From Betaproteobacteria bacterium (GTDB lineage Bacteria; Pseudomonadota; Gammaproteobacteria; Burkholderiales; SG8-39), in the NCBI GenBank assembly GCA_005881355.1, contig VBDM01000070.1, forward strand, positions 1 through 5,906: DNA of 5,906 nucleotides. Reading direction: 5' to 3'. A program made the translations under genes and the position numbers. Shown here in pieces: positions 1-5,093 of this stretch (positions within the stretch are counted from its first letter, which is position 1; the number at the start of each line of letters is the position of its first letter). The notes under the pieces were generated by a model. It saw only the letters and a program-made list of their open reading frames with translations. It searched no databases and was not told where the DNA came from.

Positions 1-1176
1 GCGGTCCGCGCCAGCAAGATCATCGGCGTTCATTTCACTGACGAGCAGATCACGCATCTGCTCCGCCGCCTGCAATTGCCGCACAAGCGCGCGGAGGGAG
101 AATTCAGCGTCACGCCTCCCTCGCACCGCTTCGACCTCGAGATCGAAGAAGATCTTGTCGAGGAAGTCGCGCGGCTGCATGGCTACGAAAATATCCCCTC
201 CCGGCCGCCCAAGGCGGAGCTCGCCATGCTTCGTGCCCCGGAGCGCCGCAGAAATCTGGCGGAGCTCAAGCGCGTCCTGGTGGACCGTGAGTACTTCGAG
301 GTCGTCAACTTCAGCTTCGTGGACGCGCAGTGGGAACGCGACTTCTGCGGCAACGCCGAGCCGATCGCGCTGGAAAACCCGATCGCCGCCCAGCTTGAGG
401 TGATGCGCTCGAGCATGATCGGAAGCCTGGTCGCAAACCTGCGCTTCAACCTTGCCCGCAAGCTCGAACGCGTGCGGGTTTTCGAGGCCGGCCGCTGTTT
501 TCTGCGCTCTTCCGACGGCGAGGATCCCGGCGACCCGGCAAAAGCGCTGCCGGGGTACTACCAGCCGCTTCGCCTTGCGGGTCTCGCCTACGGCCCGGTC
601 GCCGCCGAGCAATGGGCCGTACCGACGCGGCCGGTCGATTTCTACGACGTCAAGGGCGACGTCGAGGCGCTCCTTGTCCCGCGCAGCGCCCGCTTCGCGC
701 CGATCGCACATCCGGGCCTTCACCCTGGGCGCTCGGCGGGCATCACCGTTGATGAGGTCGAGATAGGGTGGATCGGCGAGCTGCACCCGCGCTGGCAGCA
801 GAAGTGCGACTTGCCCCGGGCGCCGGTCCTCTTTGAACTGGACGCCGAAGCGCTTTGCCGCGTTGCCGTGCCGCAGTACCGGGAAATCTCGAAATTTCCC
901 CCTGTGATCCGGGACCTCTCCATGGATTTCGAGGAAAGCGTGTCCGCGGCGAGGATTCTGGCCGAATTGGCCCAAAACAGGCCCCCCATCGCGCAGGATA
1001 TCCGGGTATTTGACGTCTATCGGGGGGGGAATCTGGGCCGGGGTAGAAAAAGCCTTGCATTTCGGGTAGTTATGCAAGATACTGCAAGGACGTTGACCGA
1101 TGCGGAAGCGGACGCCGCAATGGCGCAACTGACTGAGGTTCTCTCCGCAAAATTCGGTGCGAAATTACGTGCTTAG
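1..1176 (+). CDS. pheT: Phenylalanine--tRNA ligase beta subunit, C-terminal half (5' truncated by window)
   Basis: The encoded subunit pairs with PheS as an alpha2beta2 cytoplasmic enzyme that charges tRNA-Phe. The reading frame is open from base 1, so the start lies upstream. The 391 residues present are about half of the roughly 800 usual for the family. Residues 1–66 are the end of the B5 domain; the segment ending GYENIP carries the family pattern D-x5-D-x2-E-E (fragment D45, D51, E54, E55), whose acidic residues bind magnesium at the subunit interface. Residues about 75–280 match the catalytic-like core. Residues about 298–391 are the ferredoxin-fold anticodon-binding (FDX-ACB) domain, with FPPVIRDLSM, FDVYRG, KSLAFR and the ending FGAKLRA. 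The downstream ihfA is the usual neighbour. A run of eight G at 1022–1029 keeps the frame. Identity is near certain. Confidence 0.97.
   Translation, partial: AVRASKIIGVHFTDEQITHLLRRLQLPHKRAEGEFSVTPPSHRFDLEIEEDLVEEVARLHGYENIPSRPPKAELAMLRAPERRRNLAELKRVLVDREYFEVVNFSFVDAQWERDFCGNAEPIALENPIAAQLEVMRSSMIGSLVANLRFNLARKLERVRVFEAGRCFLRSSDGEDPGDPAKALPGYYQPLRLAGLAYGPVAAEQWAVPTRPVDFYDVKGDVEALLVPRSARFAPIAHPGLHPGRSAGITVDEVEIGWIGELHPRWQQKCDLPRAPVLFELDAEALCRVAVPQYREISKFPPVIRDLSMDFEESVSAARILAELAQNRPPIAQDIRVFDVYRGGNLGRGRKSLAFRVVMQDTARTLTDAEADAAMAQLTEVLSAKFGAKLRA
1054..1083 (+). promoter_or_regulatory. Possible internal promoter or dyad at the end of pheT, ahead of ihfA
   Basis: An AT-richer patch in the pheT coding sequence contains TTGCAT (1055–1060) and, 17 bases later, GATACT (1078–1083). 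These match the sigma-70 boxes at 3 of 6 and 4 of 6 positions. The same patch holds a perfect 7-base inverted repeat, CTTGCAT (1054–1060) and ATGCAAG (1072–1078). In E. coli, ihfA has promoters inside the end of pheT, which makes a promoter here reasonable. The matches are weak, and the bases also encode conserved residues, so this is a tentative call. Confidence 0.25.
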
Positions 1177-1184
1177 GTAGTGAC

Positions 1185-1208
1185 TTGGCGGGGTTTTCGC
1201 CCCTCCAA
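1185..1208 (+). promoter_or_regulatory. Leader hairpin between pheT and ihfA
   Basis: TTGG (1185–1188) pairs with CCAA (1205–1208), and GGGG (1190–1193) pairs with CCCC (1200–1203). One C/T mismatch separates the two helices, and the loop is TTTTCG. The 3' foot of the stem abuts the ihfA ribosome-binding site AGGGAG (1209–1214). No T-run follows, so it is not an intrinsic terminator. It could affect message processing, stability or ribosome access at ihfA; that role is inference. Confidence 0.45.
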
Positions 1209-1214
1209 AGGGAG
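1209..1214 (+). promoter_or_regulatory. Strong Shine–Dalgarno site of ihfA
   Basis: AGGGAG lies five bases before the ATG at 1220 and fixes the ihfA start. It is the clearest ribosome-binding site in the window; the other genes have weak or no recognisable sites. Confidence 0.85.
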
Positions 1215-1219
1215 CAAAA

Positions 1220-1528
1220 ATGACGCTTACAAAAGCCGAGCTGGCGGACATGCTTTTTGAGAAAGTGGGTCTGAACAAGCGCGAAGCGAAGGACATGGTG
1301 GAGACCTTCTTCGAGGAGATCCGCTTGGCGCTTGAGAACGGAGAGAGCGTAAAGCTTTCCGGGTTCGGCAACTTCCAGCTGCGCGACAAACCGCAGCGTC
1401 CCGGCCGCAATCCCAAGACCGGCGAAGAAATCCCCATCACCGCGCGACGCGTGGTCACGTTTCACGCCAGCCAGAAGCTGAAGGCTCTCGTCGAGCAGAC
1501 CCATGGAAAGCAAGGCGACCAAGGATAG
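1220..1528 (+). CDS. ihfA: Integration host factor subunit alpha
   Basis: IHF alpha forms a heterodimer with IHF beta, binds the DNA minor groove at specific sites, and bends DNA sharply. It acts in the nucleoid in transcription, recombination and replication. The 102-residue product matches the family over almost all its length: N-terminal helices 1–45, then the HU/IHF signature from GFGNF (48–52) through RPGRNPKTGEE (60–70) to IPITARRVVTF (71–81). Pro65, in RNP, is the residue that intercalates between base pairs in this family. The sequence KLSGFGNF and the position just after pheT point to the alpha subunit rather than HU or IHF beta. The last ten or so residues (THGKQGDQG) are a variable tail. 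The start is set by the AGGGAG site. The gene lies 43 bases after pheT and overlaps the next gene by 26 bases, so the three are probably cotranscribed. Confidence 0.97.
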   Translation: MTLTKAELADMLFEKVGLNKREAKDMVETFFEEIRLALENGESVKLSGFGNFQLRDKPQRPGRNPKTGEEIPITARRVVTFHASQKLKALVEQTHGKQGDQG

Positions 1529-1895
1529 CCTGCCGCCGATCCCGGCGAAGCGCTACTTCACCATCGGCGAGGTCAGCGAGTTGTGCGGCGTGAAGCCGCA
1601 CGTGCTGCGCTATTGGGAGCAGGAATTCACCCAGCTGCGGCCGGTGAAGCGCCGCGGCAACCGCCGCTACTACCAGCACCACGAGGTGCTGCTGATCCGC
1701 CGCATCCGCGAGCTCCTCTACGAGCAGGGCTTCACCATCAGCGGCGCGCGCAATCGCCTCGACGACAGCCTCAGCTCCGCATCCGCGCGGTCCGCGGCAT
1801 CGACTCCCCCTGCGCCGCGCGCGCACGATATGCGGGGCGCCAATCTCGCCGCAGTAAAGCAGGAACTGAAAAACGTCATCGAGCTGCTGCGCTGA
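1503..1895 (+). CDS. Short MerR-family transcriptional regulator
   Basis: This is a 130-residue DNA-binding protein of the MerR superfamily. Residues about 18–38 form the helix-turn-helix (YFTIGEVSELCGV, then HVLRYWEQEF at 33–42). The wing follows with VKRRGNRRYY (48–57), then helices containing RRIRELLYEQGFTISGARNRL (66–86). Residues 87–110 are a Ser/Ala/Pro-rich linker. Residues 113–130 (VKQELKNVIELLR) look like the dimerising coiled-coil helix. There is no effector-binding domain, and the single cysteine (C28) lies in the helix-turn-helix, so metal or thiol sensing as in MerR or SoxR is unlikely. The ATG at 1503 lies inside the end of ihfA (+1 frame shift), with no strong ribosome site, which suggests translational coupling. 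This ihfA–merR–tRNA-Pro arrangement is familiar in betaproteobacteria, but the regulator's targets are not known to me. Confidence 0.92.
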   Translation: MESKATKDSLPPIPAKRYFTIGEVSELCGVKPHVLRYWEQEFTQLRPVKRRGNRRYYQHHEVLLIRRIRELLYEQGFTISGARNRLDDSLSSASARSAASTPPAPRAHDMRGANLAAVKQELKNVIELLR

Positions 1896-1923
1896 AGGCG
1901 AGGCGGATTCCCTCGTCCGCTGA

Positions 1924-1929
1924 TATACT
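1924..1929 (+). promoter_or_regulatory. Likely -10 element of the tRNA-Pro promoter
   Basis: TATACT matches the sigma-70 -10 consensus at five of six positions. It ends 12 bases before the mature tRNA, leaving room for a leader of about six bases. No good -35 box is visible 16–18 bases upstream (the region reads AGGCGGA). Transcription from the ihfA–merR operon could also reach the tRNA. Confidence 0.55.
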
Positions 1930-1941
1930 TTTTCCTCGAGT

Positions 1942-2018
1942 CGGGGCGTAGCGCAGCCTGGTAGCGTACCTGCATGGGGTGCAGGTGGTCGCGAGTTCGA
2001 ATCTCGCCGCCCCGACCA
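1942..2018 (+). tRNA. tRNA-Pro (anticodon GGG)
   Basis: This 77-base gene folds into a full cloverleaf. The acceptor stem CGGGGCG (1942–1948) pairs with CGCCCCG (2008–2014). The D-stem is GCGC/GCGT. The anticodon stem CCTGC (1969–1973) pairs with GCAGG (1981–1985) around loop ATGGGGT, giving anticodon GGG at 1976–1978, which reads CCC and CCU. The T-stem GCGAG/CTCGC encloses TTCGAAT. The C1–G72 pair and the A73 discriminator (2015) are the bacterial tRNA-Pro identity features. CCA is encoded at 2016–2018. No terminator follows: the next gene starts 25 bases downstream, so read-through into it is likely. Confidence 0.97.
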
Positions 2019-2043
2019 ACACGAATAACCCTCGCCACCGCGC

Positions 2044-3015
2044 GTGAAGCAAGTCTTTCCTTTCCGATGGACCTGTGCGGTAGCTCTCGCGGCCTGTGCT
2101 TCGGCCGCTTCCGCGCAGGTTTACCCGGCGCGTCCCGTGAAGATCCTGGTGCCCTTTGCCGCGGGCGGGGTGGCCGATATCACCGCGCGGGTGCTTTCGC
2201 AAAGAATGAGCGAGGCGATGGGACAGCAAGTGATCGTCGAGAACCGGCCGAGCGCCGGCGGCATCGTCGCTTCCGAGGCGGTCGCGAAAGCGGAGCCTGA
2301 CGGCCACACGCTGCTTTTCATCACGAACGGCAACGCGGTGAGCGCGTCGCTGTTCAAGTCGCTGCCCTACGATACCGTCAACGATTTTGCGCCGGTATCG
2401 ACAGTCGGGTTTTTCGATTTGGTTCTCGTGGTGGACTCGGGTTCAAAGATCGGCTCAGTGCGCGAGCTCATCGCGTCGGCCAGAGCAAATCCCAGCAAAC
2501 TGAACATCGGCACGATCAACATCGGCAGCACCCAGAACTTGGCGGCGGAATTGTTCAAGTCGATGGCAGGAATCGACGCGCAGGTGGTTCCGTTCAAGGC
2601 AACGCCCGCGGTCGTCACGGCGCTCAAAGGCAACGACGTGCAGGCGGCGTTCGAGATCCTGGCACCGGTGCTGGCGCAGATCAGGGGCGGGGCGCTCAAA
2701 CCTCTCGCCGTGACTTCGGAGAAGCGTTTTTCCGGGCTGCCGGAGGTGCCGACCGTCGCCGAGAGCGGCGTGCCGGGCTACCAGGCCTCCTCCTGGAACG
2801 GCATCGCCGCGCCGGCGAGGACCCCCAAGGGCGTGATCGACCGCCTCAACCGCGAAGTCAACGCGGCCGCAGCCGCGCCCGAGGTGCGCAAGCGCCTGCA
2901 GGACCTGGGCGTCGAAGCGCGCGCCGGAACGCCCGCGGCGCTCGGAGCATTGCTCGCCTCGGAGATCGCCAAGTGGCACGCGGTGATCGAGCGCGCCAAA
3001 ATCGAGAAGCAATAG
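2044..3015 (+). CDS. Bug/TctC-family tripartite tricarboxylate transporter solute-binding protein
   Basis: This is a 323-residue exported receptor of the Bug (TctC) family, which binds small organic acids or related solutes in the periplasm. Residues 1–24 are a signal peptide: early basic residues, hydrophobic stretch VALAACASAA, and probable cleavage after ASA (A24). L15-A16-A17-C18 also fits a lipobox, so lipid anchoring is possible. Family motifs follow in order: PVKILVPFAAGGVADITAR (31–49), VIVENRPSAGG (63–73), AEPDGHTLLF (83–92), STQNLAAELF (162–171) and LPEVPTVAESGVPGY (232–246). Length is normal. The GTG start is the only reasonable one, because an in-frame TAA lies at 2026; no Shine–Dalgarno site is evident. 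No TctA or TctB membrane genes are present, which is common for these receptors in betaproteobacteria. The ligand cannot be predicted. The amidohydrolase gene starts 10 bases downstream, which suggests a shared operon and substrate pathway. Confidence 0.95.
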   Translation: MKQVFPFRWTCAVALAACASAASAQVYPARPVKILVPFAAGGVADITARVLSQRMSEAMGQQVIVENRPSAGGIVASEAVAKAEPDGHTLLFITNGNAVSASLFKSLPYDTVNDFAPVSTVGFFDLVLVVDSGSKIGSVRELIASARANPSKLNIGTINIGSTQNLAAELFKSMAGIDAQVVPFKATPAVVTALKGNDVQAAFEILAPVLAQIRGGALKPLAVTSEKRFSGLPEVPTVAESGVPGYQASSWNGIAAPARTPKGVIDRLNREVNAAAAAPEVRKRLQDLGVEARAGTPAALGALLASEIAKWHAVIERAKIEKQ

Positions 3016-3025
3016 CGCGGCGACG

Positions 3026-3931
3026 ATGACAAGGCCCGTCGCCGGCCCCGACCCGAATCCCGTCAAGCCTAAATACGCGCCGCCGCGCGGAGCCTGCGAC
3101 GCGCACTGCCACGTCTTCGGGCCGGCCGCGAAGTTTCCCTACGCGCCCGGGCGCCGCTACACGCCGCCGGATTCTCCGAAGGAAAAGCTGCGTGCGCTGC
3201 ACGACCATCTGGGCTTTTCGCGCGCGGTGCTGGTGCAAGCGAGCTGCCACGGCGTGGACAATCGCGCGATGCTGGATGCGCTCGCCTGGTCCCGGAAGTT
3301 TGAACCGGGCGGCGCCTGGCGCGGGGTGGCGATGATCGGAGAAGAAGCGACCGGGCGCGAGCTCGAGGCGCTGCACGCGGGCGGGGTGCGCGGCGTGCGC
3401 TTCAACTTCGTGCGGCATCTGGGCGGCGCGCCCGATCCGCGCGTGTTCGAGCGCACGCTCGCGATGATCGAGCCCCTCGGTTGGCACGTCGTGCTGCACT
3501 TCGACGCCGAGGACATAGAATCCGATGCCGGCCTGTTCCGCCGCATGCGCGTACCTTTCGTCATAGATCACATGGGACGCGTGCAGGCGCAGCATGGGCT
3601 CGATCAGAAGCCCTTCCGCATGCTGCTCAAGCTGATGAAAAACGAGCTTGCCTGGGTGAAACTGAGTGGGCCGGAGCGCGTGTCCGCAGGCGGAAAGCCC
3701 TTCCACGACGCGATTCCGTTTGCGGCGGCGCTCATCGAAGCGGCGCCACAGCGCGTCCTTTGGGGAACCGACTTTCCCCATCCCAACGTGAAGATCATGC
3801 CGAACGACGGCGAGCTGGTCGACCTCTTCGCGAAGATGGTTCCGGACGACGGTCTGAGAAGGCGGATTCTGGTAGAAAATCCCGCGCGGCTTTACTGGGT
3901 GGATGTAGAAGCCGCGCGGATGAAAACCTAG
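3026..3931 (+). CDS. LigI-like amidohydrolase (2-pyrone-4,6-dicarboxylate lactonase family, COG3618)
   Basis: This 301-residue cytoplasmic hydrolase of the amidohydrolase superfamily closely resembles LigI, which opens 2-pyrone-4,6-dicarboxylate in protocatechuate and gallate breakdown. Visible motifs are the first-strand DAHCHVFGP (H27, H29), HLGFSRAVLVQASCHG (61–76), VRGVRFNF (121–128), the fourth-strand GWHVVLHFDAED (152–163), DHMGR (181–185), and WGTDFPHPN (246–254) with D249 as the likely catalytic aspartate. The ending NPARLYW (285–291) is also as in LigI. Compared with LigI as I recall it, two proposed substrate contacts differ: H131 where LigI has Arg130, and H158 where it has Tyr156. 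The true substrate may therefore be a related lactone or carboxylate. The ATG is 10 bases after the receptor gene, with a poor ribosome site. The family is secure; the exact reaction is not. Confidence 0.88.
   Translation: MTRPVAGPDPNPVKPKYAPPRGACDAHCHVFGPAAKFPYAPGRRYTPPDSPKEKLRALHDHLGFSRAVLVQASCHGVDNRAMLDALAWSRKFEPGGAWRGVAMIGEEATGRELEALHAGGVRGVRFNFVRHLGGAPDPRVFERTLAMIEPLGWHVVLHFDAEDIESDAGLFRRMRVPFVIDHMGRVQAQHGLDQKPFRMLLKLMKNELAWVKLSGPERVSAGGKPFHDAIPFAAALIEAAPQRVLWGTDFPHPNVKIMPNDGELVDLFAKMVPDDGLRRRILVENPARLYWVDVEAARMKT
3882..3919 (+). repeat. 11-bp perfect inverted repeat at the 3' end of the amidohydrolase gene
   Basis: CCGCGCGGCTT (3882–3892) is perfectly complementary to AAGCCGCGCGG (3909–3919), with a further G–T pair inside and a loop of about 16 bases. 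It lies in the last codons of the gene and ends nine bases before the TAG (3929–3931). No T-run follows on the + strand. On the minus strand the stem would be followed by ATTTTC, a weak terminator-like tail. It may slow polymerase or protect the 3' end of the upstream message; the function is inferred. Confidence 0.6.
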
Positions 3932-3945
3932 TGTGGCGGCACCTG

Positions 3946-3954
3946 TGCTAGATT
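3946..3954 (+). promoter_or_regulatory. Possible extended -10 promoter for the dehydrogenase gene
   Basis: TGCTAGATT combines a TGn motif with TAGATT (4 of 6 matches to the -10 box). It lies about 38 bases before the ATG at 3992, which would give a leader of about 30 bases. No -35 box is evident, which extended -10 promoters can tolerate. Its place just after the inverted repeat at 3882–3919 supports a transcription boundary, but the match is modest. Confidence 0.3.
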
Positions 3955-3971
3955 GCAGCGCACACGCAGAG

Positions 3972-3993
3972 TCCGATTTGAGTCGGATCAAAT
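3972..3993 (+). promoter_or_regulatory. Alternating complementary blocks over the start codon of the dehydrogenase gene
   Basis: TCCGA (3972–3976), TTTGA (3977–3981), G, TCGGA (3983–3987) and TCAAA (3988–3992) follow one another, so block 1 pairs with block 3 and block 2 with block 4. The second stem extends by one A–T pair to 3976 and 3993. The RNA could form either of two hairpins, one hiding the weak Shine–Dalgarno GGA (3985–3987), the other covering the first two bases of the ATG (3992–3994). A pseudoknot with both helices is unlikely because the connecting loops would be zero or one base. A translational switch is inference. Confidence 0.35.
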
Positions 3994-4945
3994 GCACGCG
4001 AGATCAGTCGATTCAAACCTGAAAATCGGCGTTGTGGGTTACGGCGAGGTCGGGAAGATTCTCGCCCGCGCGCTGCGGGAACAAGGCGTTCCCTGGGTCG
4101 GCGCTTGGGACGTCCTCCTTCGCGATTCCTCGTATGGCGCCGCGATGAAGGCTCGCGCCAGGGACGATGGTGTCGAGGCATGCGCATCGCTTGCGGCGCT
4201 CCTTGCCCGCGCCGACATCGTGATTTCGGCCGTGACTGCGGCGAATGCCCTCGAAGTCGCCCGCGAAGCGGCCCGGTCCATACGCCCGGGCACTTTTTTC
4301 CTCGACCTCAACTCCGCGTCTCCCATGACCAAAGCGAGCGCATCGAAGCTCGTCGACGCGGCCGGGGCGCATTATGTCGAGGCAGGGGTGATGACCCCGG
4401 TTCCGCCCTACGGAATTCGCGCCCCGATGCTGCTCGGCGGCAACCGGGCCGGCGCGCTCGCCGAGAAACTCCGGCCGCTCGGCTTCGACATGACCGTCGT
4501 CGCCGAGCGGATCGGTGTCGCCTCGGCGATCAAGCTGTGCCGGAGCGTGTTCATCAAAGGACTGGAAGCCATCATCGTGGAGAGCTATACGCTCGCCCGC
4601 CGGCACGGCGTGGAGCGCCAGCTGCTGGCCTCGCTCACGGAAACCTTTCCCGAGATCGACTGGGAAAAACAGGGCTCATATCTCTTCAGCCGCGTGGCGA
4701 ACCACGGCAAGCGCCGCGCCGAGGAGATGCGCGAGGCGGCGAAGACCGTGCGGGAGGCGGGATTCGAGCCCTGGATGTCGGCTGCGAGCGCTGAAACGCA
4801 GGATTGGGTCGCCGCACTCTCGAGAAGCGGCCTGTTCCGCGACTTGTCTGCGGAACCGGACTGGCGCGACTACGCCGACAAGATCATCGCGGCGCTGGAG
4901 AACCCCGGCACTACTGCGCGCAAACGCTCGGGCCGACGTTCCTGA
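3992..4945 (+). CDS. NAD(P)-dependent beta-hydroxyacid dehydrogenase-like protein with DUF1932 domain
   Basis: The 317-residue product belongs to the 6-phosphogluconate/3-hydroxyisobutyrate dehydrogenase group. Residues 11–30 form a Rossmann dinucleotide site with GYGEVG (G16, G18, G21). D40, at the end of the second strand (AWD), suggests preference for NAD over NADP. FLDLNSASPMTK (103–114) occupies the position of the substrate-binding signature. The all-helical C-terminal part (about 175–305) fits DUF1932, with IKLCRSVFIKGLEA at 180–193; K181 corresponds to the catalytic lysine of the family. I chose the ATG at 3992. The frame also extends upstream to a TTG at 3953, but those codons add a poor, non-conserved stretch and overlap the promoter-like region. 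The tail PGTTARKRSGRRS is basic and probably disordered. The gene lies 60 bases after the LigI-like gene, suggesting a role in the same catabolic route. Substrate is unknown. Confidence 0.88.
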   Translation: MHARSVDSNLKIGVVGYGEVGKILARALREQGVPWVGAWDVLLRDSSYGAAMKARARDDGVEACASLAALLARADIVISAVTAANALEVAREAARSIRPGTFFLDLNSASPMTKASASKLVDAAGAHYVEAGVMTPVPPYGIRAPMLLGGNRAGALAEKLRPLGFDMTVVAERIGVASAIKLCRSVFIKGLEAIIVESYTLARRHGVERQLLASLTETFPEIDWEKQGSYLFSRVANHGKRRAEEMREAAKTVREAGFEPWMSAASAETQDWVAALSRSGLFRDLSAEPDWRDYADKIIAALENPGTTARKRSGRRS

Positions 4946-4975
4946 CCGAGGGGCTGCAAGCCCGAGTCGCTGCGC

Positions 4976-4995
4976 GGCGCCTTCGGTAGGGCGCT
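4976..4995 (+). other. GC-rich hairpin in the intergenic region before phaC, not a canonical terminator
   Basis: GGCGCC (4976–4981) pairs with GGCGCT (4990–4995), using one G–T pair, around an eight-base loop. A second small stem, GGGCT/AGCCC (4951–4963), lies just upstream. Neither is followed by a T-run. They may mark the end of the catabolic transcript by another mechanism, such as Rho, but the sequence does not prove this. Confidence 0.3.
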
Positions 4996-5019
4996 CCAGG
5001 GAGCCCGTGACAAGTTGCC

Positions 5020-5048
5020 TTGACTGTGCCATTGTGCAGTGCAATAAT
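5020..5048 (+). promoter_or_regulatory. Sigma-70-type promoter of phaC with GTGC repeats
   Basis: TTGACT (5020–5025, 5 of 6 matches) and AATAAT (5043–5048, 5 of 6 matches) are separated by exactly 17 bases. This is the best promoter in the window. Transcription should start near 5055, about 40 bases before the phaC start. GTGC occurs three times (5026–5029, 5034–5037, 5039–5042), the last two as tandem GTGCA units running into the -10 box. A repressor bound there, for example the PHA-responsive PhaR, would block polymerase; that is inference, based on PhaR being known to bind near pha promoters. Confidence 0.75.
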
Positions 5049-5093
5049 CCGCCGCCTTCCCAGATTTTTCAGGGTCTTGAGCTGAAACCGCGC

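Noticed and set aside
1899..1933. Terminator after the MerR gene (stems CGAGG/CCTCG or GCGGA/TCCGC followed by TTTTT)
   Set aside because: The stems are only 5 bp and mutually exclusive, and the T-run starts eight bases beyond the stem and overlaps the tRNA promoter region.
3953..3991. Upstream TTG start for the dehydrogenase gene
   Set aside because: It would add 13 basic residues before the Rossmann domain and overlaps the promoter-like element; the ATG at 3992 gives a normal family N-terminus.
3972..3993. H-type pseudoknot at the dehydrogenase start
   Set aside because: The block order fits the topology, but the loops would be zero, one and zero bases, too short to span the helices.
2858..3997. 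Long minus-strand open frame (379 codons) opposite the amidohydrolase gene
   Set aside because: It is Arg/His/Ala-rich, shows no family motifs, and mirrors a well-supported + strand gene; it is an expected artefact of high-GC codon use.
2019..4945. Mobile island bounded by attachment repeats at the tRNA
   Set aside because: I found no integrase gene and no second copy of the tRNA 3' end in this window; composition resembles the surrounding genes.
4989..5006. GGG..CTC / GAG..CCC dyad after the dehydrogenase gene as an intrinsic terminator
   Set aside because: The stem is interrupted by bulged bases and no T-run follows.
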